Made by a program: the position numbers and the translations under genes
Assembly: GCF_017603965.1 (NCBI RefSeq)
Contig: NZ_CP071955.1
Span: 1,364,001-1,428,000, forward strand
DNA: 64,000 nucleotides
Source: Xanthomonas fragariae
GTDB taxonomy: Bacteria; Pseudomonadota; Gammaproteobacteria; Xanthomonadales; Xanthomonadaceae
Reading direction: 5' to 3'
Part shown: in pieces, positions 11,175 to 19,468 of the stretch
Layout: each line of letters starts with the position of its first letter
Numbering within the stretch: position 1 is the first letter of the stretch
The notes under the pieces: generated by a model
Seen by the model: the letters and a program-made list of their open reading frames with translations, nothing else
Databases searched by the model: none
What the model was told of the DNA's origin: nothing

Positions 11175-12671
11175 TCAGGCCGCCTTAGCTTGCGCCCGAC
11201 GTGGACCTTCCCTCAGTGCACGTGCGATCAACCCGACCAGCAGATCGAGCTCGTCCTCGTCCATCGCAAAGTGCGGGGTGAAGCGCAGCGAATTTTCGCC
11301 GCCATGAATCACGTTAACGCCGCGATGACGCAGCCACTCTTCGGTGGAACCTGCGCCGTGGCATTTGAATTGAGGTGCCAGCTCGCACGAGAACAGCAAC
11401 CCGGTGCCTTGCACTTTGGTAATCAAATCGCCTAGCTCGGACTGCAGCGCTTCGAGTTTGCTGATCGCTTGCGCGCCGCGAGTGCGGATGTTTTCGCGCA
11501 CTCGCGGCGTAAACAACGCCAGCGTGGCGCAGGCCACATCGAGGGCGCGTGGATTGGTGGTCATGGTGTTGCCGTAGGTGCCTTCGCGATACACCCGCGC
11601 GGCCTGTTCGGTCACCGCCAGCACCGACAGCGGGTACTGCGCGGCGTTGAGCGCCTTGGAATAGGTTTCCAGATCCGGTGGGTCGAGTTGCTCGAAGCCG
11701 GGGTAGTCGACCACCGACAGCACGCCATGCGCACGCAGGCCGGCCTGGACCGAATCCACCAGCAGCAAGCTGCCATGTGTGCGGGTCAGCTCGCGCGCGG
11801 CTGCGTAGAACGCGGCCGGCAATGCACGCCCTGGGTCGCCTTCGCCCATCACCGGCTCCAGAAACACCGCCTCGATAAACCAGTGATTGCGCGCGGCCTC
11901 GTCGAATGCGCGTTGCAGCGCCGCCACGTCGTACGGCGCGATCGCGATCACCGAATCTTCGTCGCGGTAACTGGCCAGATACTTGATGTAGGTCTTGCGG
12001 CTGGAATCGGAATACAGGCCGGGGCGATCGGTGCGGCCGTGGAAGCTGCCCTTGACCACCACGCGCTTGATGGCGCCGCCGGCATGGCGCGCACCTGGAT
12101 CGGTTTGCAGCTTGGCGTTGGTGTCGACAATACGCGCGGCCAGGCCCACCGCCTCAGAGCCGGAATTGAGGCACATGAAGCGTGCGAACGGACAACCGCC
12201 GCGACTGTGGCCGATCTCCGCACGCAGAGCGCGGTCGAGCCGGCGCTGCGCCAGGCTGGGGGTCATTACGTTTGCCATCACCTGCGGCCGCGCCATCGCC
12301 TCGAGCACCGACTTGGGGGTGTGGCCGAAGCCGAGCATGCCGTAGCCGCCGGCGTCGTACAGCACCGCACCCTTGAGCGTGACCACCCACGGGCCGCGCG
12401 CGACCAGCGCCACGTACGGAGTCAACGCATCGTCTGCGTAGAAATTGATGAAGCCTTCCTGCACCGTGCCGATCTGCGCGTCTTCGTCCAGATCCAGCAG
12501 GTCGGCCGCCTCCTCGCGCATCAGCGCGTATTCGGCGGCGGCAGCGCCGATTGCCTGTTGCAGGTCGGGATGATTACCTGCCAGGCGCACGATGCTGGCA
12601 TCGTCCAGGCCAACAGTTAGGCGGCGGCCTGCACGGGCGCGCAGCGGGGCTAGCGGGGCAAGGACGGACAT
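11175..12671 (-). CDS. Class-III PLP-dependent aminotransferase
   Basis: Fold-type I aminotransferase of 498 residues. Features in order are a long N-terminal extension (about residues 1-105), NSGSEAVGLAARI (phosphate and substrate contacts), VFLEPVMGEGD, LLVDSVQAGLRAHG (Asp contacting the PLP pyridine), and the Schiff-base lysine in ETYSKALNAAQYPLS, Lys-339. The substrate cannot be read from sequence; a lysine- or ornithine-like omega-amino donor is possible. An AGGAG box precedes the ATG. The gene diverges across 121 bp from an Lrp/AsnC-type regulator, an arrangement typical of amino-acid-responsive control by the adjacent regulator. Confidence 0.88.
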   Translation of the reverse strand: MSVLAPLAPLRARAGRRLTVGLDDASIVRLAGNHPDLQQAIGAAAAEYALMREEAADLLDLDEDAQIGTVQEGFINFYADDALTPYVALVARGPWVVTLKGAVLYDAGGYGMLGFGHTPKSVLEAMARPQVMANVMTPSLAQRRLDRALRAEIGHSRGGCPFARFMCLNSGSEAVGLAARIVDTNAKLQTDPGARHAGGAIKRVVVKGSFHGRTDRPGLYSDSSRKTYIKYLASYRDEDSVIAIAPYDVAALQRAFDEAARNHWFIEAVFLEPVMGEGDPGRALPAAFYAAARELTRTHGSLLLVDSVQAGLRAHGVLSVVDYPGFEQLDPPDLETYSKALNAAQYPLSVLAVTEQAARVYREGTYGNTMTTNPRALDVACATLALFTPRVRENIRTRGAQAISKLEALQSELGDLITKVQGTGLLFSCELAPQFKCHGAGSTEEWLRHRGVNVIHGGENSLRFTPHFAMDEDELDLLVGLIARALREGPRRAQAKAA

Positions 12672-12792
12672 GGCGCATCTCCTACGAGGTGTCGTTGCCT
12701 ATCTATTATCGGCAGAAGATCGGCGTTTAGCAGCGTGAATCTGGGCAGGAAGTGCGGTATTTTCGTCGATTCGCCGACGCAGATGGGCAAAA

Positions 12793-13224
12793 GTGAAAAT
12801 TACCGCCTCCGACGAACGCCTGTTGTCGCTGCTGCGCGAGGATGCACGGGCCTCCACCGCGCAGATCGCGCGCCGGCTCGGGCTGTCGCGCACCACCGTG
12901 CAGAGCCGCATCGAGAAGCTCGAACGCGACGGGGTGATCATCGGCTATACCGTACGCACCCACGACAGCTACGAGCAGGGCCGCATCCGCGCGCACATCC
13001 TGATCACCGTGCTGCCCAAGAAAATGCCGGCCGTGGTCAAGGCGTTACGCGACATCCCCCAAGTGCGCCTGCTGCACTCGGTCAGTGGCGCCTACGACCT
13101 GATCGCTCTCGGTGTTGTTGGCGGCGTCAACGAAATGGACGTGCTCACCGACGCCATCGGCGCCATCGACGGTGTGGAGCGCACCACCAGCTCGATCATC
13201 CTGTCGACCAAGTTCGAGCGGTGA
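12793..13224 (+). CDS. Lrp/AsnC-family transcriptional regulator
   Basis: A 143-residue feast/famine regulator. The N-terminal winged HTH reads DERLLSLLREDARAS and AQIARRLGLSRTTVQSRIEKLERDGVI (about residues 7-55), followed by a C-terminal RAM ligand-binding domain (about 70-140). The start is GTG (KITASDERLL), as no in-frame ATG fits. It is divergent from the class-III aminotransferase gene, which it probably controls together with itself; no operator was pinned down in the 121-bp gap. The IS3 element begins 68 bp after its stop. Confidence 0.92.
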   Translation: MKITASDERLLSLLREDARASTAQIARRLGLSRTTVQSRIEKLERDGVIIGYTVRTHDSYEQGRIRAHILITVLPKKMPAVVKALRDIPQVRLLHSVSGAYDLIALGVVGGVNEMDVLTDAIGAIDGVERTTSSIILSTKFER

Positions 13225-13342
13225 ATGGGGAATCGGAAATGGGGAATCGCAACAGCAACAGTGTTTCACTGCCAATACCGTCCTCGACTCACTGAACCGC
13301 CCCGGGATTTCGGGAGGCTCCAACTCTTGAGAAGATGGGGCC

Positions 13343-13663
13343 ATGAACAAGACGAAGTATTCCTTGGAAGTGCGAGAGCGCGCGGTTCGGCTGGTGCGGG
13401 AGCATCAGGGCGCGTACGGCTCGCAGTGGGCGGCGATCGAGTCGATTGCCGGGAAGATCGGCTGTTCGGCGCAGACGCTGTGCAATTGGGTGCGGCAGGC
13501 CGAGCGTGATGCTGGCGAGCGTTCGGGATTGAGCACGGACGAGCGGGCGCAGTTGAAGGATCTGTTGCGGGAGAACCGGCAGCTGCGGCAGGCCAACGAG
13601 ATCCTGCGCAAGGCCAGCGCATATTTCGCCCAGGCGGAGCTCGACCGCCGCTTCAAGCCCTGA
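13343..13663 (+). CDS. IS3 copy 1 OrfA (HTH protein)
   Basis: A 106-residue DNA-binding subunit: [19 protein letters not shown], then the [21 protein letters not shown] and a leucine-zipper-like segment [22 protein letters not shown]. In IS3 elements it acts alone as a regulator or fused to OrfB by frameshifting. Confidence 0.92.
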   Translation: MNKTKYSLEVRERAVRLVREHQGAYGSQWAAIESIAGKIGCSAQTLCNWVRQAERDAGERSGLSTDERAQLKDLLRENRQLRQANEILRKASAYFAQAELDRRFKP

Positions 13664-13671
13664 CCACGTTC

Positions 13672-14556
13672 GTGACCGAACATCGCGATGTCCACGGGGT
13701 CGAGCCGATCTGCCAGGTGCTGCAGGTTGCCCCGTCGACGTATTACCGCCACGCGGGGCGGGAAGCGGACGCGAACTTGCGCCCGAACCGCTGGTGGAAG
13801 GACCAGGCGCTGCGCCCGCAGATCCGGCGGGTATGGGAGCAGAACCGACAGGTGTACGGCGTGCGCAAGGTCTGGCGGCAGCTCAAGCGCGAGGGCTATC
13901 AAGTGGCCCGCTGCACGGTGGAGCGGCTGATGGGCGAGCTGGGCCTGCACGGGGTGGTGCGCGGAAAGGTGGTCAAGACCACGATCAGCGACAAGCGGCC
14001 GTGCCCGCTGGACAAGGTGAACCGGCAGTTCCATGCGCCGTCGCCAAACCGACTGTGGGTCAGCGACTTCACCTACGTCTCGACCTGGGCCGGGTTCGTG
14101 TACGTGGCTTTCGTGATCGACGTGTACGCACGGCGGATCGTGGGCTGGAAGGTGTCGCAGACGGCGCACACGGACTTCGTGCTGGACGCACTGGAGCAAG
14201 CGTTGCATGCGCGGCGGCCCACCGAAGGCGGCCTGATCCACCACTGCGACCGCGGCGTGCAGTATGTGTCGATCCGCTACACCGAGCGGCTGGCCGACGC
14301 CGGGATCGAGCCGTCGGTGGGCAGCGTGGGCGATAGCTACGACAACGCGCTGGCCGAGACGATCAACGGGTTGTACAAGGCTGAGGTGATCCACCGGCGC
14401 TCATGGCGCAATCGCCAGGACGTCGAACTGGCCACCCTGGATTGGGTGGACTGGTACAACCACAAGCGATTGCTGGGGTCGATCGGGAACATTCCGCCAG
14501 CAGAAGCCGAAGAGGCTTACTATCGACAACAGGCCGGTTACGTCAAAGCGGCGTGA
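13672..14556 (+). CDS. IS3 copy 1 OrfB (DDE integrase core)
   Basis: A 294-residue frame opening with GTG, in the -1 frame relative to OrfA. DDE residues are visible in SDFTYVST (Asp), HHCDRGVQY (Asp) and ALAETINGLYK (Glu). Upstream is an HTH_21-like segment (VYGVRKVWRQLKREGY). All catalytic residues are present, so it looks potentially active. No typical A-rich slippery heptamer was noticed at the overlap. Confidence 0.92.
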   Translation: MTEHRDVHGVEPICQVLQVAPSTYYRHAGREADANLRPNRWWKDQALRPQIRRVWEQNRQVYGVRKVWRQLKREGYQVARCTVERLMGELGLHGVVRGKVVKTTISDKRPCPLDKVNRQFHAPSPNRLWVSDFTYVSTWAGFVYVAFVIDVYARRIVGWKVSQTAHTDFVLDALEQALHARRPTEGGLIHHCDRGVQYVSIRYTERLADAGIEPSVGSVGDSYDNALAETINGLYKAEVIHRRSWRNRQDVELATLDWVDWYNHKRLLGSIGNIPPAEAEEAYYRQQAGYVKAA

Positions 14557-14595
14557 CTCAAACCAAACGGCCTCCCAACTTCCCGGGGCGGTTCA

Positions 14596-14739
14596 TCCTG
14601 GCTATTCGTGCTGATTCTGATTGCTCTCATCGGCAAGCTGGTGAATTTGGTGATCTACGTGTGTGCAGTAAGAAGCGGTGTGTGCAATCCGAAGCATTAC
14701 AGGTTGCAAAACTACCTGGCAATGCTATTTACTGTCTGA
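14596..14739 (+). pseudogene. C-terminal stump of a membrane protein cut by IS3 copy 1
   Basis: The frame starting at the IS3 boundary reads SWLFVLILIALIGKLVNLVI, then YVCAVRSGVCNPKHYRLQNY, and stops at 14737-14739. It has one clear hydrophobic helix followed by a short basic tail. The base composition is AT-rich, like the peptide gene that starts 70 bp later. The 5' part of the gene is absent. The close upstream position suggests it belonged to the same cassette as the double-glycine-leader gene, possibly as an immunity or accessory membrane protein, which is inference. Confidence 0.5.
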
Positions 14740-14808
14740 TGCCTACCTAAGAATGCTAAGGCATATTGAAAAATAATCGGATGTATCTAATTTGGGGTGA
14801 AGGAAAAA

Positions 14809-15108
14809 ATGCGAGCGCTTAAAATGGAAGAAATGCGTTTGGTGTCGGGTGGTGGCACTTATACGACGCCCGGAAATAATAGTTACGCTACCGGTGCCAA
14901 TTTATCTCAAGCTCAGAGCAATACAGCTGCCTCTATTGTTGACTATGGATTGTCCCACGGTTTTCTTTTTAGTGACGTTAAAATTGCCGTCAATCAAGCA
15001 TTTTATGAAAGCTCTCTTGGTACGATGGAGTCGAATCCTTCGAATTCATCTGTTCAAGGGCTCTATCAATACAATGCAGCTACTTGGAGCGACTTAGGGA
15101 AGCTCTGA
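14809..15108 (+). CDS. Double-glycine-leader protein with lysozyme-like body, truncated by an IS5 element
   Basis: From the ATG at 14809 (preceded by GGTGAAGGA) the protein starts MRALKMEEMRLVSGGGTY. This is a classic proteobacterial double-glycine leader (L-M-E-V-S-G-G pattern), processed by C39 peptidase-type ABC exporters. The body has AVNQAFYESSLG and, after a short spacer, SSVQGLYQYNAATWSDLG. This matches the catalytic-Glu (ESSL) and GLxQ landmarks of SLT/lysozyme-fold domains. Native sequence ends at about 15095, where the IS5 element starts; the stop at 15106 lies inside the element. The remainder is not present right of the element. An alternative GTG start at 14797 adds four residues. 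The gene is AT-rich relative to its surroundings, indicating transfer. Function as a secreted muramidase-like toxin is inferred. Confidence 0.6.
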   Translation: MRALKMEEMRLVSGGGTYTTPGNNSYATGANLSQAQSNTAASIVDYGLSHGFLFSDVKIAVNQAFYESSLGTMESNPSNSSVQGLYQYNAATWSDLGKL

Positions 15109-16256
15109 ACAACGCCCCCAGATGCGCGACACTACACACCTACGTTGAGGAGTGATCCATGCAACTGACGTTTGGTGACGCCGAGGGCCTGGGTAAGCGC
15201 AAGCAGACCCGCCGGGAAATCTTCCTGGCCGAGATGGAGCAGGTCGTTCCGTGGCAGCGGTTGCTTGCGCTGATCGCACCGCACTATCCGGCGTCGGGAC
15301 GGCCAGGTCGGCAGCCGTACGCACTGGCCACGATGTTGCGGATTCATCTACTGCAACAGTGGTACGCGCTGAGCGATCCGGCGATGGAAGAAGCGTTGCA
15401 TGAGATCCCGAGCTTGCGGCGTTTTGCCCAGCTCGGTGGGTTGGACAACGTTCCTGACGAGACCACGATTCTCAATTTTCGTCGTTTGCTGGAGACCCAT
15501 GGCCTGGCCGCGCGGATGCTGGAAGCGGTCAACGCGCATCTGGCGCGCAAGGGTCAAAGTCTGCGCTCGGGCACGATCGTCGATGCAACCCTGATCGCTG
15601 CGCCCAGTTCGACCAAGAACGCTGACCACGCGCGCGATCCTGAGATGCACCAGACCAAGAAAGGCAAGCAATATTACTTCGGGATGAAAGCGCACATTGG
15701 AGTAGACGATGTGTCCGGGTTGGTGCACCACGTGGAATGCACGGCGGCCAACGTTGCCGATATCACGCAGGCGCACAAGCTGCTGCATGGCAAGGAAGAC
15801 ACGCTCAGCGGGGATAGCGGTTACACGGGGCTGGACAAGCGCGCGGAGATGGCGCGCAAGCGCAAGTTGCGCTACCTGATTGCAGAGAAGCCGTCCAAGC
15901 TCAAGCAGATCAAGAACGCGCGCGAGTTGCAGTGGGCCCAGCGCTGGGAGCACACCAAGGCCAGCCTGCGGGCGAAGGTGGAACATCCATTTCGGGTGAT
16001 CAAACGCCAGTTTGGTTACGTCAAGATCCGCTATCGCGGCCTAGCGAAGAATACCGCGCAGGTGCTGACGCTGTTTGCGCTATCCAATCTATGGATGGTG
16101 CGCCGGCAGTTATTGCCGGCCAAGGCATAATGCTGTCCGGCGGCAGCTGAAGCCGCCAGATAAGCGCAAAATCTCGTCTTACATACCCAATTTACGCGTT
16201 ACTGGCGCTCTCTATGCTGATATTTTTAGGTGTTGAGAGTTGTTCAGACCTTCCCT
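15096..16256 (+). mobile_element. IS5-family element (about 1.16 kb)
   Basis: Ends are AGGGAAGCTCTGAACAAC on the left and, read inverted on the right, AGGGAAGGTCTGAACAAC: an 18-bp inverted repeat with one mismatch. It carries one transposase gene and interrupts the double-glycine-leader gene. The flanks do not give an unambiguous target duplication; TTAG at the left and CTAA at the right could be part of the repeat. Confidence 0.88.
15159..16130 (+). CDS. IS5-family transposase
   Basis: A 323-residue DDE transposase: N-terminal DUF772-type region (PYALATMLRIHLLQQWY, DETTILNFRRLLE), first Asp in SGTIVDATLIAAPSST, second in GDSGYTGLDKR, and Glu in KVEHPFRVIKRQFGY. It is full length with all three acidic residues. 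The start MQLTFGDAEGLGKRKQ is preceded by GAGGAG. Confidence 0.95.
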   Translation: MQLTFGDAEGLGKRKQTRREIFLAEMEQVVPWQRLLALIAPHYPASGRPGRQPYALATMLRIHLLQQWYALSDPAMEEALHEIPSLRRFAQLGGLDNVPDETTILNFRRLLETHGLAARMLEAVNAHLARKGQSLRSGTIVDATLIAAPSSTKNADHARDPEMHQTKKGKQYYFGMKAHIGVDDVSGLVHHVECTAANVADITQAHKLLHGKEDTLSGDSGYTGLDKRAEMARKRKLRYLIAEKPSKLKQIKNARELQWAQRWEHTKASLRAKVEHPFRVIKRQFGYVKIRYRGLAKNTAQVLTLFALSNLWMVRRQLLPAKA

Positions 16257-16313
16257 AATCCTACTGTGTCATAAATAGGTTATCCTGCAGGTAGTCTCTC
16301 CCACGGCGGGATC

Positions 16314-17459
16314 GTGATGGCCGCAGTCAGCAACAAAGCGCGTTTCTCCGCTTATCTCGATGAACTCTCCGCCGCGCTCGGTCATGCTGACCGCACTGCG
16401 GGCCTGCGAGGCGATTGCAGTGCGTTGATGCTGCCTTTGGAGCGCAAGAGTGTTGAGCCCCTGGATGCTCATCTGGATCCGCTTCGAACCAAGGCTCGCC
16501 ATCAAGCCTTGCACCACTTCGTGGCCAAATCAGAGTGGTCCGATGCGGCCATGTTGGAGCGGGTTCGTCAGTACGTTTCGTCGCTGCTGGATTTGAAAGA
16601 CGAGGTGTACTGGATCGTGGACGACACGGGTTTTCGCAAGAAGGGCAGGCATTCGGTCGGTGTGGCCCGACAGGACTGCGGCGAGATCGGCAAGCAGGAC
16701 AATTGCCAGGTGGCCGTGAGCGTATCGTTGGCGACGCCGGCAGCGAGCATTCCGATCGCTTTCAGGCTGTATCTGCCTGAAGACTGGGCCAGCGATGCAG
16801 CACGCCGGGGAAAAGCGGGAATTCCCCACGAGATTGAGTTCGCGACCAAACCGCAGATCGCACTGGCGCAGATGAAAGCAGCCCATGCCACGGGAGTGGC
16901 GCGCGGCACGGTGTTGGCCGATGCAGCCTATGGCAGCAATACGGCCTGGCGTGACGCGCTGGCTTGCCTGGAACTGAACTATGCGGTGGGAATCGTGTCG
17001 AGCGTGAAAGTCTGGCCGCCCGGACAAAGGCCCGAATCGCCGGCGGCGTGGAAAGGCCAAGGCCGACCTCCGGTTCGCCATCGTCGTACAGCCGACCATC
17101 AGCCACAGTCGGTGCAAGCGCTGGCGCTGTCGTTACCCTCCCGCGCCTTCAGGACAGTCGCGTGGCGGGAAGGCGGCAACGCACCGTTGTCGGGACGTTT
17201 CGCCGCCGTACGCGTACGTGCAGCACAAGGTGATCGCTTGCGTCAGGAGGAATGGCTGTTGATCGAATGGCCCAAAGGCCAAGACAGGCCGACCCGATAC
17301 TTTCTGTCCAACCTGCCGGTAAACACGCCGCGCAAGGATCTGGTAAGGACGGTCAAGGCGCGCTGGCGGAAGGCAATCGCGCGCCCAGCGCCACGCGAGC
17401 GACTCGATCGCGACGCTGCGCTGGACAATCGCCATGGACATCGCAGCGGCACTACTTGA
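16314..17459 (+). CDS. IS701-type transposase, C-terminally truncated
   Basis: The N-terminal two thirds resemble IS701-family (DDE_5) transposases, with first Asp in VYWIVDDTGFRKKGRHSVGV and second in VLADAAYGSNTAW. The conserved block ends at DLVRTVKARWR (about 17373). The expected next motif, which contains the catalytic Glu (ERDYQELK-like), is missing, and the remaining 29 residues are unrelated, so the enzyme should be inactive. A different frame of 17373-17485 reads LRWTIAMDIAAALLDGMPPY, perhaps a fused fragment of another gene. Element ends were not identified; the start lies about 58 bp right of the IS5 element. Confidence 0.75.
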   Translation: MMAAVSNKARFSAYLDELSAALGHADRTAGLRGDCSALMLPLERKSVEPLDAHLDPLRTKARHQALHHFVAKSEWSDAAMLERVRQYVSSLLDLKDEVYWIVDDTGFRKKGRHSVGVARQDCGEIGKQDNCQVAVSVSLATPAASIPIAFRLYLPEDWASDAARRGKAGIPHEIEFATKPQIALAQMKAAHATGVARGTVLADAAYGSNTAWRDALACLELNYAVGIVSSVKVWPPGQRPESPAAWKGQGRPPVRHRRTADHQPQSVQALALSLPSRAFRTVAWREGGNAPLSGRFAAVRVRAAQGDRLRQEEWLLIEWPKGQDRPTRYFLSNLPVNTPRKDLVRTVKARWRKAIARPAPRERLDRDAALDNRHGHRSGTT

Positions 17460-17486
17460 CGGGATGCCTCCGTATCTGCGGATTTA

Positions 17487-17630
17487 GAGCGGCTAACAAA
17501 ACGTAGCGAGCAGTCGCCAGGTGTGAGTGCGGACGGCCCGGAGGAACCGCAGTGTACGAGTGGTACATGCCGGTTCCGAGCACCGGCCGCGCCCGCCTGG
17601 CGGTGAGCGTGGTAGTTTTGTTAGCCTCTC
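17487..17630. mobile_element. MITE copy 1 (144 bp), mobilised by the IS427-type element
   Basis: A short non-coding element whose ends GAGCGGCTAACAAAAC and (inverted) GAGAGGCTAACAAAAC match the terminal repeats of the 866-bp IS427-type elements at 20770 and 41132. TTA precedes it; TAA follows, one change from a perfect TTA duplication. It contains an internal hairpin at 17543-17577. A second, diverged copy in opposite orientation is at 55918-56055. Confidence 0.85.
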
Positions 17631-17684
17631 TAAAGTTCAGGCCAGCGCTGCCGCCAACGATGTGAGACCAGGAGTATTCACAAG

Positions 17685-18419
17685 ATGGAGTTTGATAGGA
17701 TCAGAACGGTTATTCGGCTCGCGGAACACGCGGTCGTAAAGAGCACACCATTTGGAAAGCGGGATGATGCGTTTCGCGCGCTATCGGAAGAGCTTTTAGT
17801 CGGCCCATGGCTAATCCTCAGCGGTCTTGGGATCCTTTGGAAGCGTCTGGTCTGGGCCTTGGTTCTGGCGCTTATCATCGCTGTATACCTTCGATTGTTC
17901 GAGCATGCGTTCAGCGCCGCGATGGGATTCGCGGCGCTGACGATTGCGATGCTTTGTGTCTACTTTGGACTTCCAAGTCGCACAGTGTTGGCAGGAGTCA
18001 GCGGTAAGGCCATCGATGCGCTTGCTGCGGCTATCGTTGAACAAACTGGTGACAAGGACGGGTTGGAAAGGCTTTCCTCTGGCGTGCAGCTGGTAAAAGT
18101 TCAAGCTATGGAGCGTTTAGCACGCTTCAATGTGTTCGCTGGAATCTTGTGGGGTGCGCTGTTCTGGTTTGCCGGCGCTCGCTTGCTCTCACCAACAGTC
18201 ACACCAGAGGTGTTCGAGGCCAGTCTCTGGCCAACGATCGCTGGGGTGCTCGTGTTCCTAATCGTCTTCACGGTCGCAGTGGGCTACGCCACGGCGGTGC
18301 GTGTGGTTTACCAGACGCTGGACTTTGCTTTGATCGAGGTGAAGGCTAGGCTTGCCTTGTGCCTAGTGGACCAAGCTCATCAAGGTGCGCTTGCCGCAGA
18401 TGCGTCGAGGGGGCGGTAG
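17685..18419 (+). CDS. Four-helix membrane protein of unknown function
   Basis: A 244-residue protein with two hydrophobic pairs: about residues 45-95 (LILSGLGILW, LVWALVLALIIAVYL, MGFAALTIAMLCVYFG) and about 145-215 (FAGILWGALFWFAG, TIAGVLVFLIVFTVAVGY). A 45-residue soluble segment between them contains ERLSSGVQLVKVQAMERL. The start ATG has AGGAG 10 nt upstream. I do not recognise the family. It lies 81 bp before the doubly interrupted membrane-protein gene on the same strand, so the two probably formed one operon. Both are in the IS-rich accessory region. Confidence 0.75.
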   Translation: MEFDRIRTVIRLAEHAVVKSTPFGKRDDAFRALSEELLVGPWLILSGLGILWKRLVWALVLALIIAVYLRLFEHAFSAAMGFAALTIAMLCVYFGLPSRTVLAGVSGKAIDALAAAIVEQTGDKDGLERLSSGVQLVKVQAMERLARFNVFAGILWGALFWFAGARLLSPTVTPEVFEASLWPTIAGVLVFLIVFTVAVGYATAVRVVYQTLDFALIEVKARLALCLVDQAHQGALAADASRGR

Positions 18420-18575
18420 TGGTTTGCGCGCGCTTTGCTTTTAGGGGATTAGCGCGCGAAGTGATCTTTCTCACACGGAGAGACGCGGGCGGGTGAGCAT
18501 ATGGTGACCGCTTACAATGGCGCCGTTCGATGGTTCTGAACCGCCCCGGGATTTCGGGAGGCTGTTTGGTTTGAG

Positions 18576-19460
18576 TCACGCCGCTTTGGCGTAACCGGCC
18601 TGTTGTCGATAGTAAGCCTCTTCGGCTTCCGCTGGCGGAATGTTCCCGATCGACCCCAGCAAGCGTTTGTGGTTGTACCAGTCCACCCAATCCAGCGTGG
18701 CCAGTTCCACATCCTGGCGGTTGCGCCACGCGCGCCGGTGGATCACCTCGGCCTTGTACAACCCGTTGATCGTCTCGGCCAACGCGTTGTCATAGCTATC
18801 GCCCACGCTGCCCACCGACGGCTCGATCCCGGCGTCGGCCAGCCGCTCGGTGTAGCGGATCGACACATACTGCACGCCGCGGTCGGAGTGGTGGATCAGG
18901 CCGCCTTCGGTTGGACGACGCGCATGCAGCGCCTGCTCCAGCGCGTCCAGCACGAAGTCCGTGTGCGCCGTCTGCGACACCTTCCAGCCCACGATCCGCC
19001 GTGCGTACACGTCGATCACGAAGGCCACGTACACGAACCCGGCCCAGGTCGAGACATACGTGAAGTCGCTGACCCACAGTCGGTTCGGCGACGGCGCATG
19101 GAACTGTCGGTTCACCTTGTCCAGCGGGCACGGCCGCTTGTCGCTGATCGTGGTCTTGACCACCTTCCCGCGTACCACGCCGCGCAGGCCAAGTGCGCCC
19201 ATCAGTCGCTCCACCGTGCAGCGGGCCACCGCATAGCCCTCGCGCTTGAGCTGCCGCCAGACCTTGCGCACGCCGTACACCTGTCGGTTCTGCTCCCATA
19301 CCCGCCGGATCTGCGGGCGCAGCGCCTGGTCCTTCCACCAGCGGTTCGGGCGCAAGTTCGCGTCCGCTTCCCGCTGCGCGTGGCGGTAATACGTCGACGG
19401 GGCAACCTGCAGCACCTTGCAGATTGGCTCGACCCCGTGAACATCGCAATGTTCGGTCAC
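18576..19460 (-). CDS. IS3 copy 2 OrfB (DDE integrase core)
   Basis: 294 residues with SDFTYVST, HHSDRGVQY and ALAETINGLYK supplying the DDE triad; the second motif has Ser where copies 1 and 3 have Cys. The frame begins with GTG and is -1 relative to OrfA. Confidence 0.92.
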   Translation of the reverse strand: MTEHCDVHGVEPICKVLQVAPSTYYRHAQREADANLRPNRWWKDQALRPQIRRVWEQNRQVYGVRKVWRQLKREGYAVARCTVERLMGALGLRGVVRGKVVKTTISDKRPCPLDKVNRQFHAPSPNRLWVSDFTYVSTWAGFVYVAFVIDVYARRIVGWKVSQTAHTDFVLDALEQALHARRPTEGGLIHHSDRGVQYVSIRYTERLADAGIEPSVGSVGDSYDNALAETINGLYKAEVIHRRAWRNRQDVELATLDWVDWYNHKRLLGSIGNIPPAEAEEAYYRQQAGYAKAA

Positions 19461-19468
19461 GAACGTGG

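Larger units (their letters stand above)
13293..14595 (+). mobile_element. IS3-family element, copy 1 (1303 bp)
   Basis: Terminal inverted repeats begin TGAACCGCCCCGGGA and end in the complementary GGGGCGGTTCA. Inside are orfA and orfB in a -1 arrangement. It is almost identical to copy 3 (24826-26128), which lies in the opposite orientation; copies 2 and 4 form a second subtype that differs in orfA. No convincing 3-bp target duplication flanks this copy, and its right flank starts inside another coding remnant, which suggests rearrangement after insertion. Confidence 0.93.

Noticed and set aside
13405-14394. Long opposite-strand frame through the IS3 elements (also at 18603, 25027 and 42495).
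   Set aside because: It recurs in every copy because the transposase sequence is repeated; its composition is antisense-like and it has no recognisable domain.
13293-14595. Assigning a specific named insertion sequence to each element.
   Set aside because: Family-level features are clear, but exact names need comparison with reference IS sequences, which could not be run.
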